In this document: piece by piece, positions 30,225 through 40,522 of the stretch | How the letters are laid out: the number at the start of each line of letters is the position of its first letter | How positions within the stretch are numbered: the stretch's first letter is position 1 | Origin: Pseudomonadota bacterium | GTDB lineage: Bacteria > Pseudomonadota > Alphaproteobacteria > Rhodospirillales > Casp-alpha2 | DNA: 64,000 bases | NCBI GenBank assembly: GCA_027624235.1 | Contig: JAQBYB010000002.1 | Location: forward strand, 31,162-95,161 | Direction of reading: 5' to 3' | Notes under the pieces: model-generated | The model's database searches: none | What the model was told of the DNA's origin: nothing | The model's input: only the letters and a program-made list of their open reading frames with translations | Made by a program: the position numbers and the translations under genes

Positions 30225-31139
30225 ATGTCTGATTCACCTAAATATCAAGATCAAGGCACGGTGTATTGCGCGCCGCCGGACCCGGAATTGCGGTCGCCGG
30301 CGGTGACCTTGGGACCGTTGGCGTGTGACAGCCACGCCCATATCTGCGGCCCGGAAGCGGAACACGCCTATGCCGCCGACCGCATCTACACGCCGCCCGA
30401 TGCCCTGCCCGCCGATTATCTGCGGCTGCTGAAAACTTTAGGCGCGGAACGCTGCGTGCTGGTGCAACCCAGCGTCTATGGCGCCGACAACACCGTGATG
30501 CTGGCGGCGATCACGGAAATAACCGCCGCCGGGGTGGCCTGCCGGGGCGTCGCCGTCGTCGATGACACCATCACCGAGGCCGCGCTCGACGACATGCACG
30601 CCGCCGGGGTGCGCGGCTTGCGGTTCAATCTTGTCGATATCGCCGACCCGTCCCAAGGCGCGCCGCTGGCAACGATCCGTGCGTTCAGCGCGCGGATCGC
30701 GGCGCGGGGCTGGCACACCGAGCTGCTGCTGCATGCCGATGATTATCCAGACTTCGATACCACCTTCGCAGATTTCCCGACCGAAATCGTCGTCGGCCAT
30801 AGCGGCTATCTTCGGCTTGGCCGCAATGCCGCCTGCGCCGGGTTCCAAGGGATGCTGCGATTGGCCGAAGCCGGGCGCTGCTGGATCAAGTTGACGGCGC
30901 CCTATCGGATTTCGGCGGGCGGCCTGCCCTACCCCGAGGCCGGCGGCTTCGCCGGCGCCGTGGTTGATGCCGCACCGGGCCAGGTCGTCTGGGGCAGCGA
31001 CTGGCCGCACGTCAAGGTCTCGACAATGATCCCCAACGATGCCGATCTGTGCGATCTCTTTTTCGACTGGGTGCCCGACCCCGCGGCGCGGCGGCGCATT
31101 CTGGTCGACAACCCGGCCCGGCTGTACGATTTCCAGTAA
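30225..31139 (+). CDS. Amidohydrolase family protein (LigI-like)
   Basis: A 304-residue TIM-barrel amidohydrolase of the amidohydrolase_2 / 2-pyrone-4,6-dicarboxylate lactonase group. The metal motif is DSHAHICGP near residues 34-42; later WGSDWPHVKV near 254 gives the catalytic aspartate. LigI itself opens 2-pyrone-4,6-dicarboxylate in lignin-monomer breakdown; no other lig gene is nearby, so the substrate is open. It is followed by a tandem YciI gene after 20 nt. Confidence 0.87.
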   Translation: MSDSPKYQDQGTVYCAPPDPELRSPAVTLGPLACDSHAHICGPEAEHAYAADRIYTPPDALPADYLRLLKTLGAERCVLVQPSVYGADNTVMLAAITEITAAGVACRGVAVVDDTITEAALDDMHAAGVRGLRFNLVDIADPSQGAPLATIRAFSARIAARGWHTELLLHADDYPDFDTTFADFPTEIVVGHSGYLRLGRNAACAGFQGMLRLAEAGRCWIKLTAPYRISAGGLPYPEAGGFAGAVVDAAPGQVVWGSDWPHVKVSTMIPNDADLCDLFFDWVPDPAARRRILVDNPARLYDFQ

Positions 31140-31159
31140 CAAAGACAAAGGACCGCGCC

Positions 31160-31768
31160 ATGCTGTTTTCCATTGTGATCTTCGATGAGCCGGACAGCGG
31201 CGCGATGCGCGATGTTTGGCGCGAGCGGCACCTGGTTTACCTGAAAGCCTTCGACGAGCAGACCCTGTTCGCCGGCCCGTTCACCGCCGACGACGAGTCC
31301 GCCGACCTCGGCAGTCTGCGCCTGATCGAATTTGCCGACCGGGCGGCGGCGGAACAACACGTCGCCGACGAGCCGTATGTCACCGCCGGTATCCAGAAAC
31401 GCTGGCACATCAACCGCTGGCAGGCGTCGGTGCCGTTCACCTGGCGCGATTGCCCGCGCACGGACGGCAACATTCAGGCGCTGTTTCATGGTCTCGATGT
31501 GGCGGACGGCCCGGAACGCCGCGCCGCCCACCAGGCCGCGCAATATGCCTATCTTGATGCGCACAGCGCATCGATCATGTCGCGGGGGCCGATCCTCACC
31601 GACGACGGCGCGGCCAACAAAGGCAGCGTCATGTTATTTGATGCCCCGGATATGGCGGCGGCGCGGGCATTGCTGGAAAACATGCCGTTTTACAAAGCCG
31701 GCTGTTACGGCGATATCCTCTTCCACCGCTGGCGTTTCGGCCGGGTGTTCGACCGCAATAAGGTCTAA
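31160..31768 (+). CDS. Tandem YciI-like protein
   Basis: A 202-residue protein made of two YciI/DABB-like ferredoxin folds, about 1-95 and 107-202. Each has an H-x-x-Y/F-L pattern (RHLVYLKAF and HQAAQYAYLDAH) and an FAGPFTADD or SRGPILTDDG loop, then a strand with a helix of the DAAAARALLE type. YciI proteins are small enzymes or accessory subunits of aromatic degradation. The ATG at 31160 is chosen with AAAGGA upstream; earlier in-frame codons would overlap the amidohydrolase. It probably acts with that amidohydrolase. Confidence 0.88.
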   Translation: MLFSIVIFDEPDSGAMRDVWRERHLVYLKAFDEQTLFAGPFTADDESADLGSLRLIEFADRAAAEQHVADEPYVTAGIQKRWHINRWQASVPFTWRDCPRTDGNIQALFHGLDVADGPERRAAHQAAQYAYLDAHSASIMSRGPILTDDGAANKGSVMLFDAPDMAAARALLENMPFYKAGCYGDILFHRWRFGRVFDRNKV

Positions 31769-32583
31769 TCCGGGAAGCGCGCCGTGAATACTTTTCGGCT
31801 GCCGTACTTTTCCAATTTCGGAACGGCGTGGGCTTTTTTTGGGAAACCGCCGGTTTTGGCCAGGTATTGCATGACGAACTCTTGCACCGCCGCCAGCTCG
31901 AACGACTTATTCACGTAGCCTTTGTAACCACTGTCTTTCTGGCTGGCGAACGTGGCGCGCGCCGCCCATGCATCAATTTCCTTTTGCATGGGATGTAAGG
32001 CCGCATGGCGCACGCGGTCATCGAGCCGGCCGGCTTTGCGGTCATTGATGATTCGATAGACGCTGGCGCGGCCAATATCGAGCGTTCTGGAAATTTCGGT
32101 AGCGCCGGCCCCCTTATCCTTGAGCCGCAGAACATCTTTTGATTTGGCCCGCGCGGTCGGCTTGCGCCCTTTGTAGCGTCCTTCGGCCTTGGCCTTGGTG
32201 ACGCCTTCCTGGCGGTGCTCCAAGGCGATCTCTCGTTCAAAGCGGGCGATGGCCGCCGCCATCGTCAGCAGATGCCGTCCCGCCGAAGTCCCGGTGTCGA
32301 CGCCAAGATCGAGGATTTGCATGGTCGCGCCCCTGGCTTCCAGGCCATCGGCAATTTGAACAAGGTGCTCGGTGGAACGGGCCAGCCGGTCCAACCTGGT
32401 GACGACAAGGCTGTCGTCGGTGCCGATAAAATCCAACGCCGCGGCCAATTGTGGGCGCAAACTTGCGAACGATCCCCGATCGGTGAAGACCTTTTCACAG
32501 CCGGCCTTGTTCAGCTCACCCAACTGCGCCTCAAAATCGGCTTCCACATTAAGAATAGGCGCTCTGGCGTAGCCAATTTTCAT
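31765..32583 (-). CDS. Serine-recombinase-like protein lacking the catalytic serine
   Basis: A 272-residue resolvase-fold protein with an extra C-terminal part. The usual YARVS start is YARAP (residues 5-9), so the nucleophilic serine position is proline. The supporting arginines remain: R7, and R66 and R69 in LDRLARS. The HTH near 158-180 reads ATEISRTLDIGRASVYRII. About 85 further residues follow, with no family I know. Start at the ATG at 32583. Its last codon overlaps the YciI stop, so the ends are interlocked. It could be a DNA-binding regulator or a non-catalytic partner. Confidence 0.85.
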   Translation of the reverse strand: MKIGYARAPILNVEADFEAQLGELNKAGCEKVFTDRGSFASLRPQLAAALDFIGTDDSLVVTRLDRLARSTEHLVQIADGLEARGATMQILDLGVDTGTSAGRHLLTMAAAIARFEREIALEHRQEGVTKAKAEGRYKGRKPTARAKSKDVLRLKDKGAGATEISRTLDIGRASVYRIINDRKAGRLDDRVRHAALHPMQKEIDAWAARATFASQKDSGYKGYVNKSFELAAVQEFVMQYLAKTGGFPKKAHAVPKLEKYGSRKVFTARFPD

Positions 32584-32828
32584 GCTATTTTCCCAATGTC
32601 TCAATCAAATAACTTATTTATGGTACACTGTCTCATATAAATAAACCAGCCTTTATGAGACGGTTTTCGGCGTCCACACCCGCCGCTTGGCCCGTCACAC
32701 GCCACTTGGCGCGCCTCGGTGGCGGCGATGCCGCTAGGGGACCCCCCTTGCCGCGCCGGCGCGGCATTCGAAATCCGGTTTGGGCCTGGACCGGCGAAAG
32801 GCCGAAAAGCCGCCGCCGAAATTCAAAG

Positions 32829-32935
32829 GTAGGCATTGGTGGACATTGGTCGGCATTCGGTGGACATTCGGTAGTCATCGGGTGGACATCGGGTAGGCAT
32901 TTGGTGGACATCGAGTGCACATCCGGTGGACATTT
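32829..32935. repeat. Tandem array of about ten 10-11 bp units
   Basis: Units alternate between a variable copy (GTAGGCATTNG-like) and a steadier copy GTGGACATNG, giving an about 22-bp period. Ten units occupy 107 bp. The steadier copies start near 32839, 32860, 32882, 32904 and 32926. The array lies 246 bp upstream of the recombinase-like gene start and 253 bp upstream of higB. It might be a binding site array, but this is not known. Confidence 0.85.
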
Positions 32936-33165
32936 AACTGGTTTGTGAGCTTTATTTCGAAATCGTAACGATATCCCCGAATCCGCGCAAAGACTTCGTT
33001 CCGGCCGATGCGGTTTTTAAATCCATCCTATTCACGATGTCAAAGAGCGGTGTTGGTTGCTTTCTCTTGATGGGAACATATATAGAACATATAATCTTCC
33101 GTGGCCAAGAGTCAAGGGGGGGCGGATTGCTGCCGCGCCGCAACGCCGCAATATAACGCTTGTCG

Positions 33166-33184
33166 TATAACGTTTAACGGTATA
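33166..33184 (+). promoter_or_regulatory. Palindrome before higB, candidate operator/promoter
   Basis: A 19-bp near-perfect dyad, TATAACGTTTAACGGTATA, with only one arm mismatch, ends 5 nt before the higB ATG. A second TATAACG lies 14 bp upstream at 33152. HigA-type antitoxins repress their own operon at such palindromes. There is no Shine-Dalgarno before the ATG, so higB may be leaderless or start elsewhere. Confidence 0.5.
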
Positions 33185-33188
33185 TATT

Positions 33189-33479
33189 ATGGCAGAGATC
33201 AAGAGTTACAAAAATGCCAAGACGCGAAAGGTGCACGAGACCGGAAAGCCGAAAGGGTTTCGCGGCCTCGACGGCAACAAGGCCGTTCGAGCCCTCAACC
33301 TTTTGAACAACGCCGACGCGCTAGATGCCCTGCCCTGCCTCGCCGCCTACCGGCTTCACAAGCTAAGCAGGGGGCGCATGGGGCAGTGGTCGTTGACCGT
33401 CAACCTGCCCTGGGTTGTCTGTTTCTCTCCGGCGAAGGGCGGCGGTTGGGAGAACGTCGAGATAACCGATTATCATTAG
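33189..33479 (+). CDS. higB: HigB-like type II toxin (RelE/ParE superfamily)
   Basis: A 96-residue toxin whose family cleaves mRNA on the ribosome. It matches HigB along its length: an N-terminal KSYKNAKTRKV helix, the core RLHKLSRGRMGQWSL, and the end NVEITDYH typical of HigB. The inter-strand residues that act in catalysis (R, K, H near 54-64) are present. It comes before the antitoxin gene, the usual higBA order, with a 60-nt gap. Activity cannot be judged from sequence. Confidence 0.88.
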   Translation: MAEIKSYKNAKTRKVHETGKPKGFRGLDGNKAVRALNLLNNADALDALPCLAAYRLHKLSRGRMGQWSLTVNLPWVVCFSPAKGGGWENVEITDYH

Positions 33480-33539
33480 CCAAGCCCCGAGACACAGTTC
33501 CCCGAGACGCTGGCCCGCAACACCGAAAAGGCACGACAC

Positions 33540-33875
33540 ATGAGCAATCACATTCCGACCCATCCCGGCGAAATTCTTAAAGACGAGATCGAGGCGCGTG
33601 GCCTGACCGCGAACCGCTTCGCCATCGAGATTGGCGTCCCGGTGACGCGCATCGGCGAAATCCTACACCGGCGCCGCGCCGTAACCCCGGAAACGGCGCT
33701 TCGCCTCGCCGCCTACTTCGGCGGCTCGCCGAAAGTATGGCTCAGCCTGCAAGCCGATTACGATTTGGCCGAGGCCGAACGGAAACACGGGCGCGAGATC
33801 AAACGCACGGTCAGCGTTCCGGTTGAAGCCGAACCGGCACGGCCTACTCCTTCAAATCCTCCCACAGCTCCTTGA
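33540..33875 (+). CDS. higA: HigA-like antitoxin (XRE helix-turn-helix)
   Basis: A 111-residue antitoxin and repressor. It has the HigA start [12 protein letters not shown], the [36 protein letters not shown] (about 25-58) and [17 protein letters not shown]. The final roughly 15 residues (Pro, Thr rich) are read from the reverse of the dnaJ 3' end, since the stop lies 32 bp inside dnaJ on the other strand. The core is of normal length, so the tail is an added piece. Confidence 0.9.
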   Translation: MSNHIPTHPGEILKDEIEARGLTANRFAIEIGVPVTRIGEILHRRRAVTPETALRLAAYFGGSPKVWLSLQADYDLAEAERKHGREIKRTVSVPVEAEPARPTPSNPPTAP

Positions 33876-34989
33876 TCTTGTCGAAGAAGCCGTGTGCTTG
33901 CGGGGAGTGCTGTGCGGCGCTGTTGGCTTCCTCGAATTCCCTGAGCAGCTCTTTTTGTTTGTCGGTCAGGTTGACCGGCGTCTCGACCATGACCTGGACG
34001 AACATATCGCCCCGGGCCGAGGAGCGCAGGATCGGCATGCCTTTGTTTTTGAGGCGGAACTGGTGGCCGGTGGGGGTGCCTTCGGGGATGGTGACGCGGG
34101 CCAGCTTGGCTTCCAGGGTCGGCACTTCGATGGTGCCGCCCAGGGACGCCGTCGCCATCGAGATCGGCACCCGGCAATAGACGTCGGCGCCGTCGCGCTG
34201 GAACAATCGGTGCGGCTTGAGGCTGAGGAAAATATAGAGATCCCCCGGCGGCGCGCCGCGCAGGCCGGCTTCGCCCTCACCGGCGAGGCGGATGCGGGTG
34301 CCGTCTTCGACGCCTTGCGGGATATTGACGGAAAGCTGCTTTTCGTGATGGACGCGGCCCTGGCCGCCGCAGTTGGAACACGGCGTCTTGATCACCGTGC
34401 CGTGGCCGCCACAGGTGGGACAGGTGCGCTCGACGGTAAAAAAGCCCTGCTGCGCCCGCACCCTGCCGTGACCGTGACAGGTCCCGCACGACGCCGGCTG
34501 GGCGCCACCGGCGGCGCCGGTGCCCTTGCACTCAGTACAGGCAACCGACGACGGCACCCGGACGTCCGTCTTGTTGCCGTTGAAGGCCTGTTCCAGGGAA
34601 ATTTCCATGTTGAAGCGAAGGTCTTGGCCCTTGCCGCCACCACCCGGCCCGGCCTGCCGGCCGCCGCCGAAATCACCGAACATTTCATCGAAAATATCGG
34701 CGAAGCCGGAGGCGAAACCGCCGCCGAACCCGGCGCCGCCACCGGGGCCACCGGCGCCGGCCTGTTCAAACGCGTCATGGCCGAAACGGTCATAGGCGGC
34801 GCGTTTCTGGTCGTCCTTGAGGACATCATAGGCCCCGGAGACTTCCTTGAACTTCTTTTCGGCCTTCTTGTCACCCGGGTTTTTGTCCGGGTGATATTGC
34901 ATCGCCAGCTTGCGATAGGCTTTTTTCAGGTCATCGGCGCTGGCGTCCCGTGCAACCCCCAGGGTCGCGTAAAAGTCATCTTTAGCCAT
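33844..34989 (-). CDS. dnaJ: Chaperone protein DnaJ
   Basis: A 381-residue Hsp40 that stimulates DnaK ATPase. The J domain has HPDKNPGD (catalytic HPD near 33), then a Gly/Phe-rich linker, four CxxCxGxG zinc repeats (starting [24 protein letters not shown] and CSNCGGQG), and the C-terminal substrate domains. The gap to dnaK is 53 nt. Its 3' end overlaps the higA tail on the other strand. Confidence 0.98.
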   Translation of the reverse strand: MAKDDFYATLGVARDASADDLKKAYRKLAMQYHPDKNPGDKKAEKKFKEVSGAYDVLKDDQKRAAYDRFGHDAFEQAGAGGPGGGAGFGGGFASGFADIFDEMFGDFGGGRQAGPGGGGKGQDLRFNMEISLEQAFNGNKTDVRVPSSVACTECKGTGAAGGAQPASCGTCHGHGRVRAQQGFFTVERTCPTCGGHGTVIKTPCSNCGGQGRVHHEKQLSVNIPQGVEDGTRIRLAGEGEAGLRGAPPGDLYIFLSLKPHRLFQRDGADVYCRVPISMATASLGGTIEVPTLEAKLARVTIPEGTPTGHQFRLKNKGMPILRSSARGDMFVQVMVETPVNLTDKQKELLREFEEANSAAQHSPQAHGFFDKIKELWEDLKE

Positions 34990-35042
34990 CGCGAAGCACC
35001 TATAGGAAGTTGACCATGGGACGAGCCCCTAACGAAGACGGC

Positions 35043-37067
<2,025 letters not shown>

Positions 37068-37176
37068 TTTATCCTCTTTGATTCCGGCCCCTTGGCCCCG
37101 GCCCATGTGGGCGCCGACGCCTAGGTCCTTTGAATTAAACTATTGGGCTCGCATGGTTAAACGAACATTCCGGCGA

Positions 37177-37207
37177 TATATATGGTTCAGTCGGGGGGGG
37201 CGCAACC
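37177..37207 (-). promoter_or_regulatory. Candidate heat-shock (sigma-32 type) promoter of dnaK
   Basis: Read on the minus strand, a GGTTGCG box (37201-37207) is followed 15 nt later by CCATATATA (37177-37185), resembling alphaproteobacterial RpoH promoters (CTTG-like and CCATAT-like boxes). It lies about 110 nt before the dnaK start. An eight-G run is inside the spacer. No CIRCE operator was seen here. Predicted from pattern only. Confidence 0.35.
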
Positions 37208-37272
37208 GCCACGGCTAAATTTTCCATAAAAACGCCGGTTTAGCAAAGTGCCGTGGCGCCGGGCATTTCGGC

Positions 37273-38010
37273 TCAAAGCTCTTCGTCAAGCTGGCCGCCC
37301 GGTTCTTCGCCCTTGTTTTCGTAGGCCGTCTGGCCTTCCTTAGCCACCAGGGTTTCGGGGGCTTCGGCGCCGGTATTGGTTTGCGCAACGGTTTGCGCAT
37401 TGGTCTCCTTGGGGCCGCCCTTGGACACGCCGACCTTGGCCGGGCGCAACAGGCGGTCTTTCAGCACATACCCGGTTTCGACGACCTGAACCACGGTGCC
37501 GGACGGTTTTGAGGCGTCGTCCATCTCGAACAGGGCTTCGTGCAGGTTATGGTCGAATTTTTCGCCCATGGCCTCGATTGTTTTGATGCCGTAACGCTCA
37601 AACGTGGCCTGAACATCGCGCGCGGTCATCTCCAGGCCGACGATGATCTGCTCGACGGCGGGGTCTTTCCGGCGGGTTTCGGGATCGACGCTGTTCATCG
37701 CCCGATGCAGGTTGTCGCTGAGCGCCAGCATGTCGCGGGCAAAATTGGAAATCGCATACTTCGACGCGTCCTCTTTGTCCCGTTCGGCGCGGCGGCGAAC
37801 GTTTTCGGCCTCGGCGAGGGCGCGCAGCAGCTTGTCCTTAAGGTCGGCGACCTTGGCTTCCAGGTCCTCTTCCTCAGGGGCGGCGGCGGCGGCCTCGACC
37901 ACGCCTTCTTCGCCCGCTTCTTCGGCAGCGGCGGCGTCCGTTTCCGGCTCGGCGGCGGGGGTTTCGGCGGTCTCGGGGGCGGGATCGGTTTCGTTGTCTT
38001 CAGATTTCAT
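37273..38010 (-). CDS. grpE: Nucleotide exchange factor GrpE
   Basis: A 245-residue partner of DnaK that releases ADP. The first 55 residues are acidic and low-complexity, then a coiled-coil helix (DKLLRALAEAENVRRRAERDK near 65-85) and the beta-domain with VVQVVETGYVLKDRLLRPAKVGVSK near 190. The C-terminal 45 residues are an acidic tail. It lies 5 nt after hrcA and 205 nt before dnaK. Confidence 0.96.
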   Translation of the reverse strand: MKSEDNETDPAPETAETPAAEPETDAAAAEEAGEEGVVEAAAAAPEEEDLEAKVADLKDKLLRALAEAENVRRRAERDKEDASKYAISNFARDMLALSDNLHRAMNSVDPETRRKDPAVEQIIVGLEMTARDVQATFERYGIKTIEAMGEKFDHNLHEALFEMDDASKPSGTVVQVVETGYVLKDRLLRPAKVGVSKGGPKETNAQTVAQTNTGAEAPETLVAKEGQTAYENKGEEPGGQLDEEL

Positions 38011-38015
38011 TTTTA

Positions 38016-39062
38016 TTAGCTCTGTTGTCCTAAAAGGCGGCTTATCAATTTCGAGGTGTAATCAACCATCGGAATAATGTGCGCGTAATTAATGCGGGTC
38101 GGGCCGATCACGCCGATGGCGCCGACAATGGTTTCCGATGAATTTTTATAAGGGCCGACGATCATCGAGCAACCGGCCAAATTGAACAAGCAATTATCGG
38201 CGCCGATAAAAATCTGCACGCCTTCGGCGGTGTCGGTGAGCGACAGCAGCTTCAACATCTCGCCTTTGGTCTCCAACGCGTTGAATAGCGTGCGGATCTG
38301 TTCCAGGTCCGACGCCGCGGTGACGTCTTCGAGCAAATGCGACTGGCCGCGAATGATCAGCGAGCCTTCCTGGCCGCCACCGGCCCAGGTCGCCAGGCCG
38401 CTTTCCACCACCCGGGCCGTCAATTCATCCAAATGGGCCTGGTGGGCATCCAGTTCCGCCATGATTTCCTCATAAGCCTCGCCCAGGGTGCGGCCGACCA
38501 GGCGCGCACTGAGAAAATTGGTCGCTTCGACCAGGGCCGACGCCGGCAAATTGCGCGGCGTCTGGATGACCCTGTTTTCGACGATGCCGTTCTCGGACAC
38601 CAGCACGACAAGCGCCCGGCCGGGGCTGAGGTTGACGAATTCGATATGGCGCAGCGGGCTTTTGGTTTTCGGCGCCAATACCAGGCTGGCGCACCGGGAC
38701 AAACCGGAAAGCGCCTGCGTCGCGTCCTCAAGCAGCCCCTCCAGATTGCTTGGCGTGCCGGCGCATTGGTCGTCGATGGATTTACGTTCTTTTTCCGTCA
38801 GGTTGCCGACTTCCAGAATGCCGTCGACAAACAGGCGCAAGCCGGCCTCCGTCGGCATCCGCCCCGCCGACGTGTGCGGCGAGAACAGCAACCCGGACTC
38901 TTCGAGGTCGGCCATGACGTTGCGGATCGTCGCCGGCGACAGGTCCATGGAAAACCGTTTCGACAGCGTTCGCGAGCCGACCGGCACACCGGTTTCGACA
39001 TAGGATTCGACGACCCGGCGCAAGATCTCTCGGGAGCGATCGTTCAGTTCTGTAATCATCAT
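38016..39062 (-). CDS. hrcA: Heat-inducible transcription repressor HrcA
   Basis: A 348-residue repressor that binds CIRCE operators of groES-groEL and dnaK genes. It starts with a winged helix (RSREILRRVVESYVETGVPVGSRTL, SPATIRNVMADLEESGLL) and continues with the GAF-like and dimerisation regions to its C-terminus TSKLISRLLG. First gene of the hrcA-grpE-dnaK-dnaJ set. I do not see a CIRCE element upstream, so the targets may be elsewhere in the genome. Confidence 0.97.
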   Translation of the reverse strand: MMITELNDRSREILRRVVESYVETGVPVGSRTLSKRFSMDLSPATIRNVMADLEESGLLFSPHTSAGRMPTEAGLRLFVDGILEVGNLTEKERKSIDDQCAGTPSNLEGLLEDATQALSGLSRCASLVLAPKTKSPLRHIEFVNLSPGRALVVLVSENGIVENRVIQTPRNLPASALVEATNFLSARLVGRTLGEAYEEIMAELDAHQAHLDELTARVVESGLATWAGGGQEGSLIIRGQSHLLEDVTAASDLEQIRTLFNALETKGEMLKLLSLTDTAEGVQIFIGADNCLFNLAGCSMIVGPYKNSSETIVGAIGVIGPTRINYAHIIPMVDYTSKLISRLLGQQS

Positions 39063-39183
39063 CCAACCTCGTAAGCAGGGGATTGGGGGAACTTATGGTC
39101 GAAGCACCCCAGCGTCAACGCAGGCGGCGTAAATAAACAGCCTAATTCTTTACCTGACCGCATGGACCGGCTAGTAATCCCAC

Positions 39184-39921
39184 ATGAAAAATAAATCCCC
39201 GCAAAGACCATCCGGGCGCGCCGCCAATGAGCTTCGCGCCGTCACCCTGGAGCCCGACGTCGCCAAACACGCCGAGGGCTCCTGCCTGACCAGTTTCGGC
39301 GACACCAAGGTGCTCATCACTGCCAGCGTTGAGGAACGGGTGCCCGGCTGGCTCCGGAATTCCGGGCACGGCTGGGTGACCGCCGAATACGGCATGTTGC
39401 CCCGCGCCACCAACACGCGCACCAACCGCGAGGCCAAGTCGGGCCAGCAATCCGGGCGGACCCAGGAAATTCAGCGCCTGATCGGCCGCAGTTTGCGCGC
39501 CGTCACCGACCTGAAGGCGATGGGTGAAATGTCGGTGCGCGTTGATTGTGACGTCTTCCAGGCCGACGGCGGCACCCGCACGGCGTCGATCACCGGCGCC
39601 TATGTGGCGCTCAGGCGCGCGTTTGAGCGCTGCGTCAGGCTCGGCATTCTCGACGCCGTGCCGCTTAAAGACCATGTCGCCGCCATCTCCTGCGGACTCT
39701 ACAAAGGCGCGGCGGTGCTCGATTTGGACTATGCCGAAGACAGCAACGCCGAGGCCGACGCCAACTTCGTCTTTACCGGCAGCGGCGATATCGTCGAGAT
39801 TCAGGGCACCGCCGAGGCCAACCCGTTTTCCAGGGCCGCCTTCAATGCACTGATGGACCTGGCGGCGAAGGGCAACGCCGAGTTGGTGGCGATCCAGAAA
39901 AAAGTCTTCGAGACCGCTTAA
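39184..39921 (+). CDS. rph: Ribonuclease PH
   Basis: A 245-residue phosphorolytic 3'-5' exoribonuclease that trims tRNA 3' ends. It has [35 protein letters not shown] and the phosphate/catalytic block [16 protein letters not shown] and [13 protein letters not shown]. The product matches family length. Its stop is 1 nt before the rdgB start, and it is divergent from hrcA. Confidence 0.98.
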   Translation: MKNKSPQRPSGRAANELRAVTLEPDVAKHAEGSCLTSFGDTKVLITASVEERVPGWLRNSGHGWVTAEYGMLPRATNTRTNREAKSGQQSGRTQEIQRLIGRSLRAVTDLKAMGEMSVRVDCDVFQADGGTRTASITGAYVALRRAFERCVRLGILDAVPLKDHVAAISCGLYKGAAVLDLDYAEDSNAEADANFVFTGSGDIVEIQGTAEANPFSRAAFNALMDLAAKGNAELVAIQKKVFETA

Positions 39922-39922
39922 C

Positions 39923-40522
39923 ATGTCTCGTCATTTTGACGATCAGACCCTGGTCATCGCCAGCCACAACCCCGGCAAGGTCGGCGAAATCGCCGCCTTG
40001 CTGGCGCCGTTTGGGGCCAAAGTGGTGTCGGCCGGGAATTTGGGCCTGGATGAGCCGGAGGAAACCGGGACCACTTTCATTGCGAATGCGGAACTAAAGG
40101 CGCGGGCGACGGCGGAAGCCTCGGGGATGGCGGCCCTGGCTGACGATTCGGGGCTGGTGGTAACGGCCTTGGGCGGCGATCCCGGCATTTATTCGGCCCG
40201 CTGGGCGGGACCGGGAAAAGATTTCGATATCGCAATGAAAAAGGTCGAAGCCGCGCTTGGCGATACCAAAGACCGCTCCGCCCACTTCGCCTGCGCGCTC
40301 AGCCTGTGTTGGCCGGATGGCCACATGGAGAGCTTCGAGGGCTTCGTATTCGGGACGCTGGTCTGGCCGCCCAGGGGGGACCAGGGCTTCGGCTATGACC
40401 CGGTGTTCATGGCCGACGGCGATGACATGACCTTCGGCGAAATGGAGCCCGATCAAAAACATCTAATCAGCCACCGCGCGCGCGCCTTCAGGAAGCTGGT
40501 CGATGCCTGCTTCAGCGGATAG
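39923..40522 (+). CDS. rdgB: dITP/XTP pyrophosphatase RdgB (HAM1)
   Basis: A 199-residue house-cleaning enzyme that removes deaminated purine nucleotides. It starts [18 protein letters not shown], has [37 protein letters not shown] and FGYDPVFM, all family signatures. It lies between rph and hemW and overlaps the hemW start by 20 nt. Confidence 0.97.
   Translation: MSRHFDDQTLVIASHNPGKVGEIAALLAPFGAKVVSAGNLGLDEPEETGTTFIANAELKARATAEASGMAALADDSGLVVTALGGDPGIYSARWAGPGKDFDIAMKKVEAALGDTKDRSAHFACALSLCWPDGHMESFEGFVFGTLVWPPRGDQGFGYDPVFMADGDDMTFGEMEPDQKHLISHRARAFRKLVDACFSG

Larger units (their letters stand above)
32584..33188. other. Accessory intergenic region, about 600 bp
   Basis: Between the recombinase-like gene and higB. 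It holds a GC-rich stretch (32680-32800), the 11-bp tandem array at 32829-32935 and an AT-rich promoter region with a palindrome just before higB. Open frames cross the array on both strands, but they read 11-bp repeats in changing frames and lack good ribosome sites, so I do not call a gene. No tRNA or attachment site was seen. Confidence 0.5.

Noticed and set aside
32633..32948. Frames on both strands across the 11-bp array
   Set aside because: They read a non-triplet repeat so the peptide pattern is an artefact; no ribosome site.
37068..37272. CIRCE operator for HrcA upstream of dnaK
   Set aside because: No TTAGCACTC-N9-GAGTGCTAA match found; a TTAGCAAAGTGCC-like stretch near 37240 does not fit.
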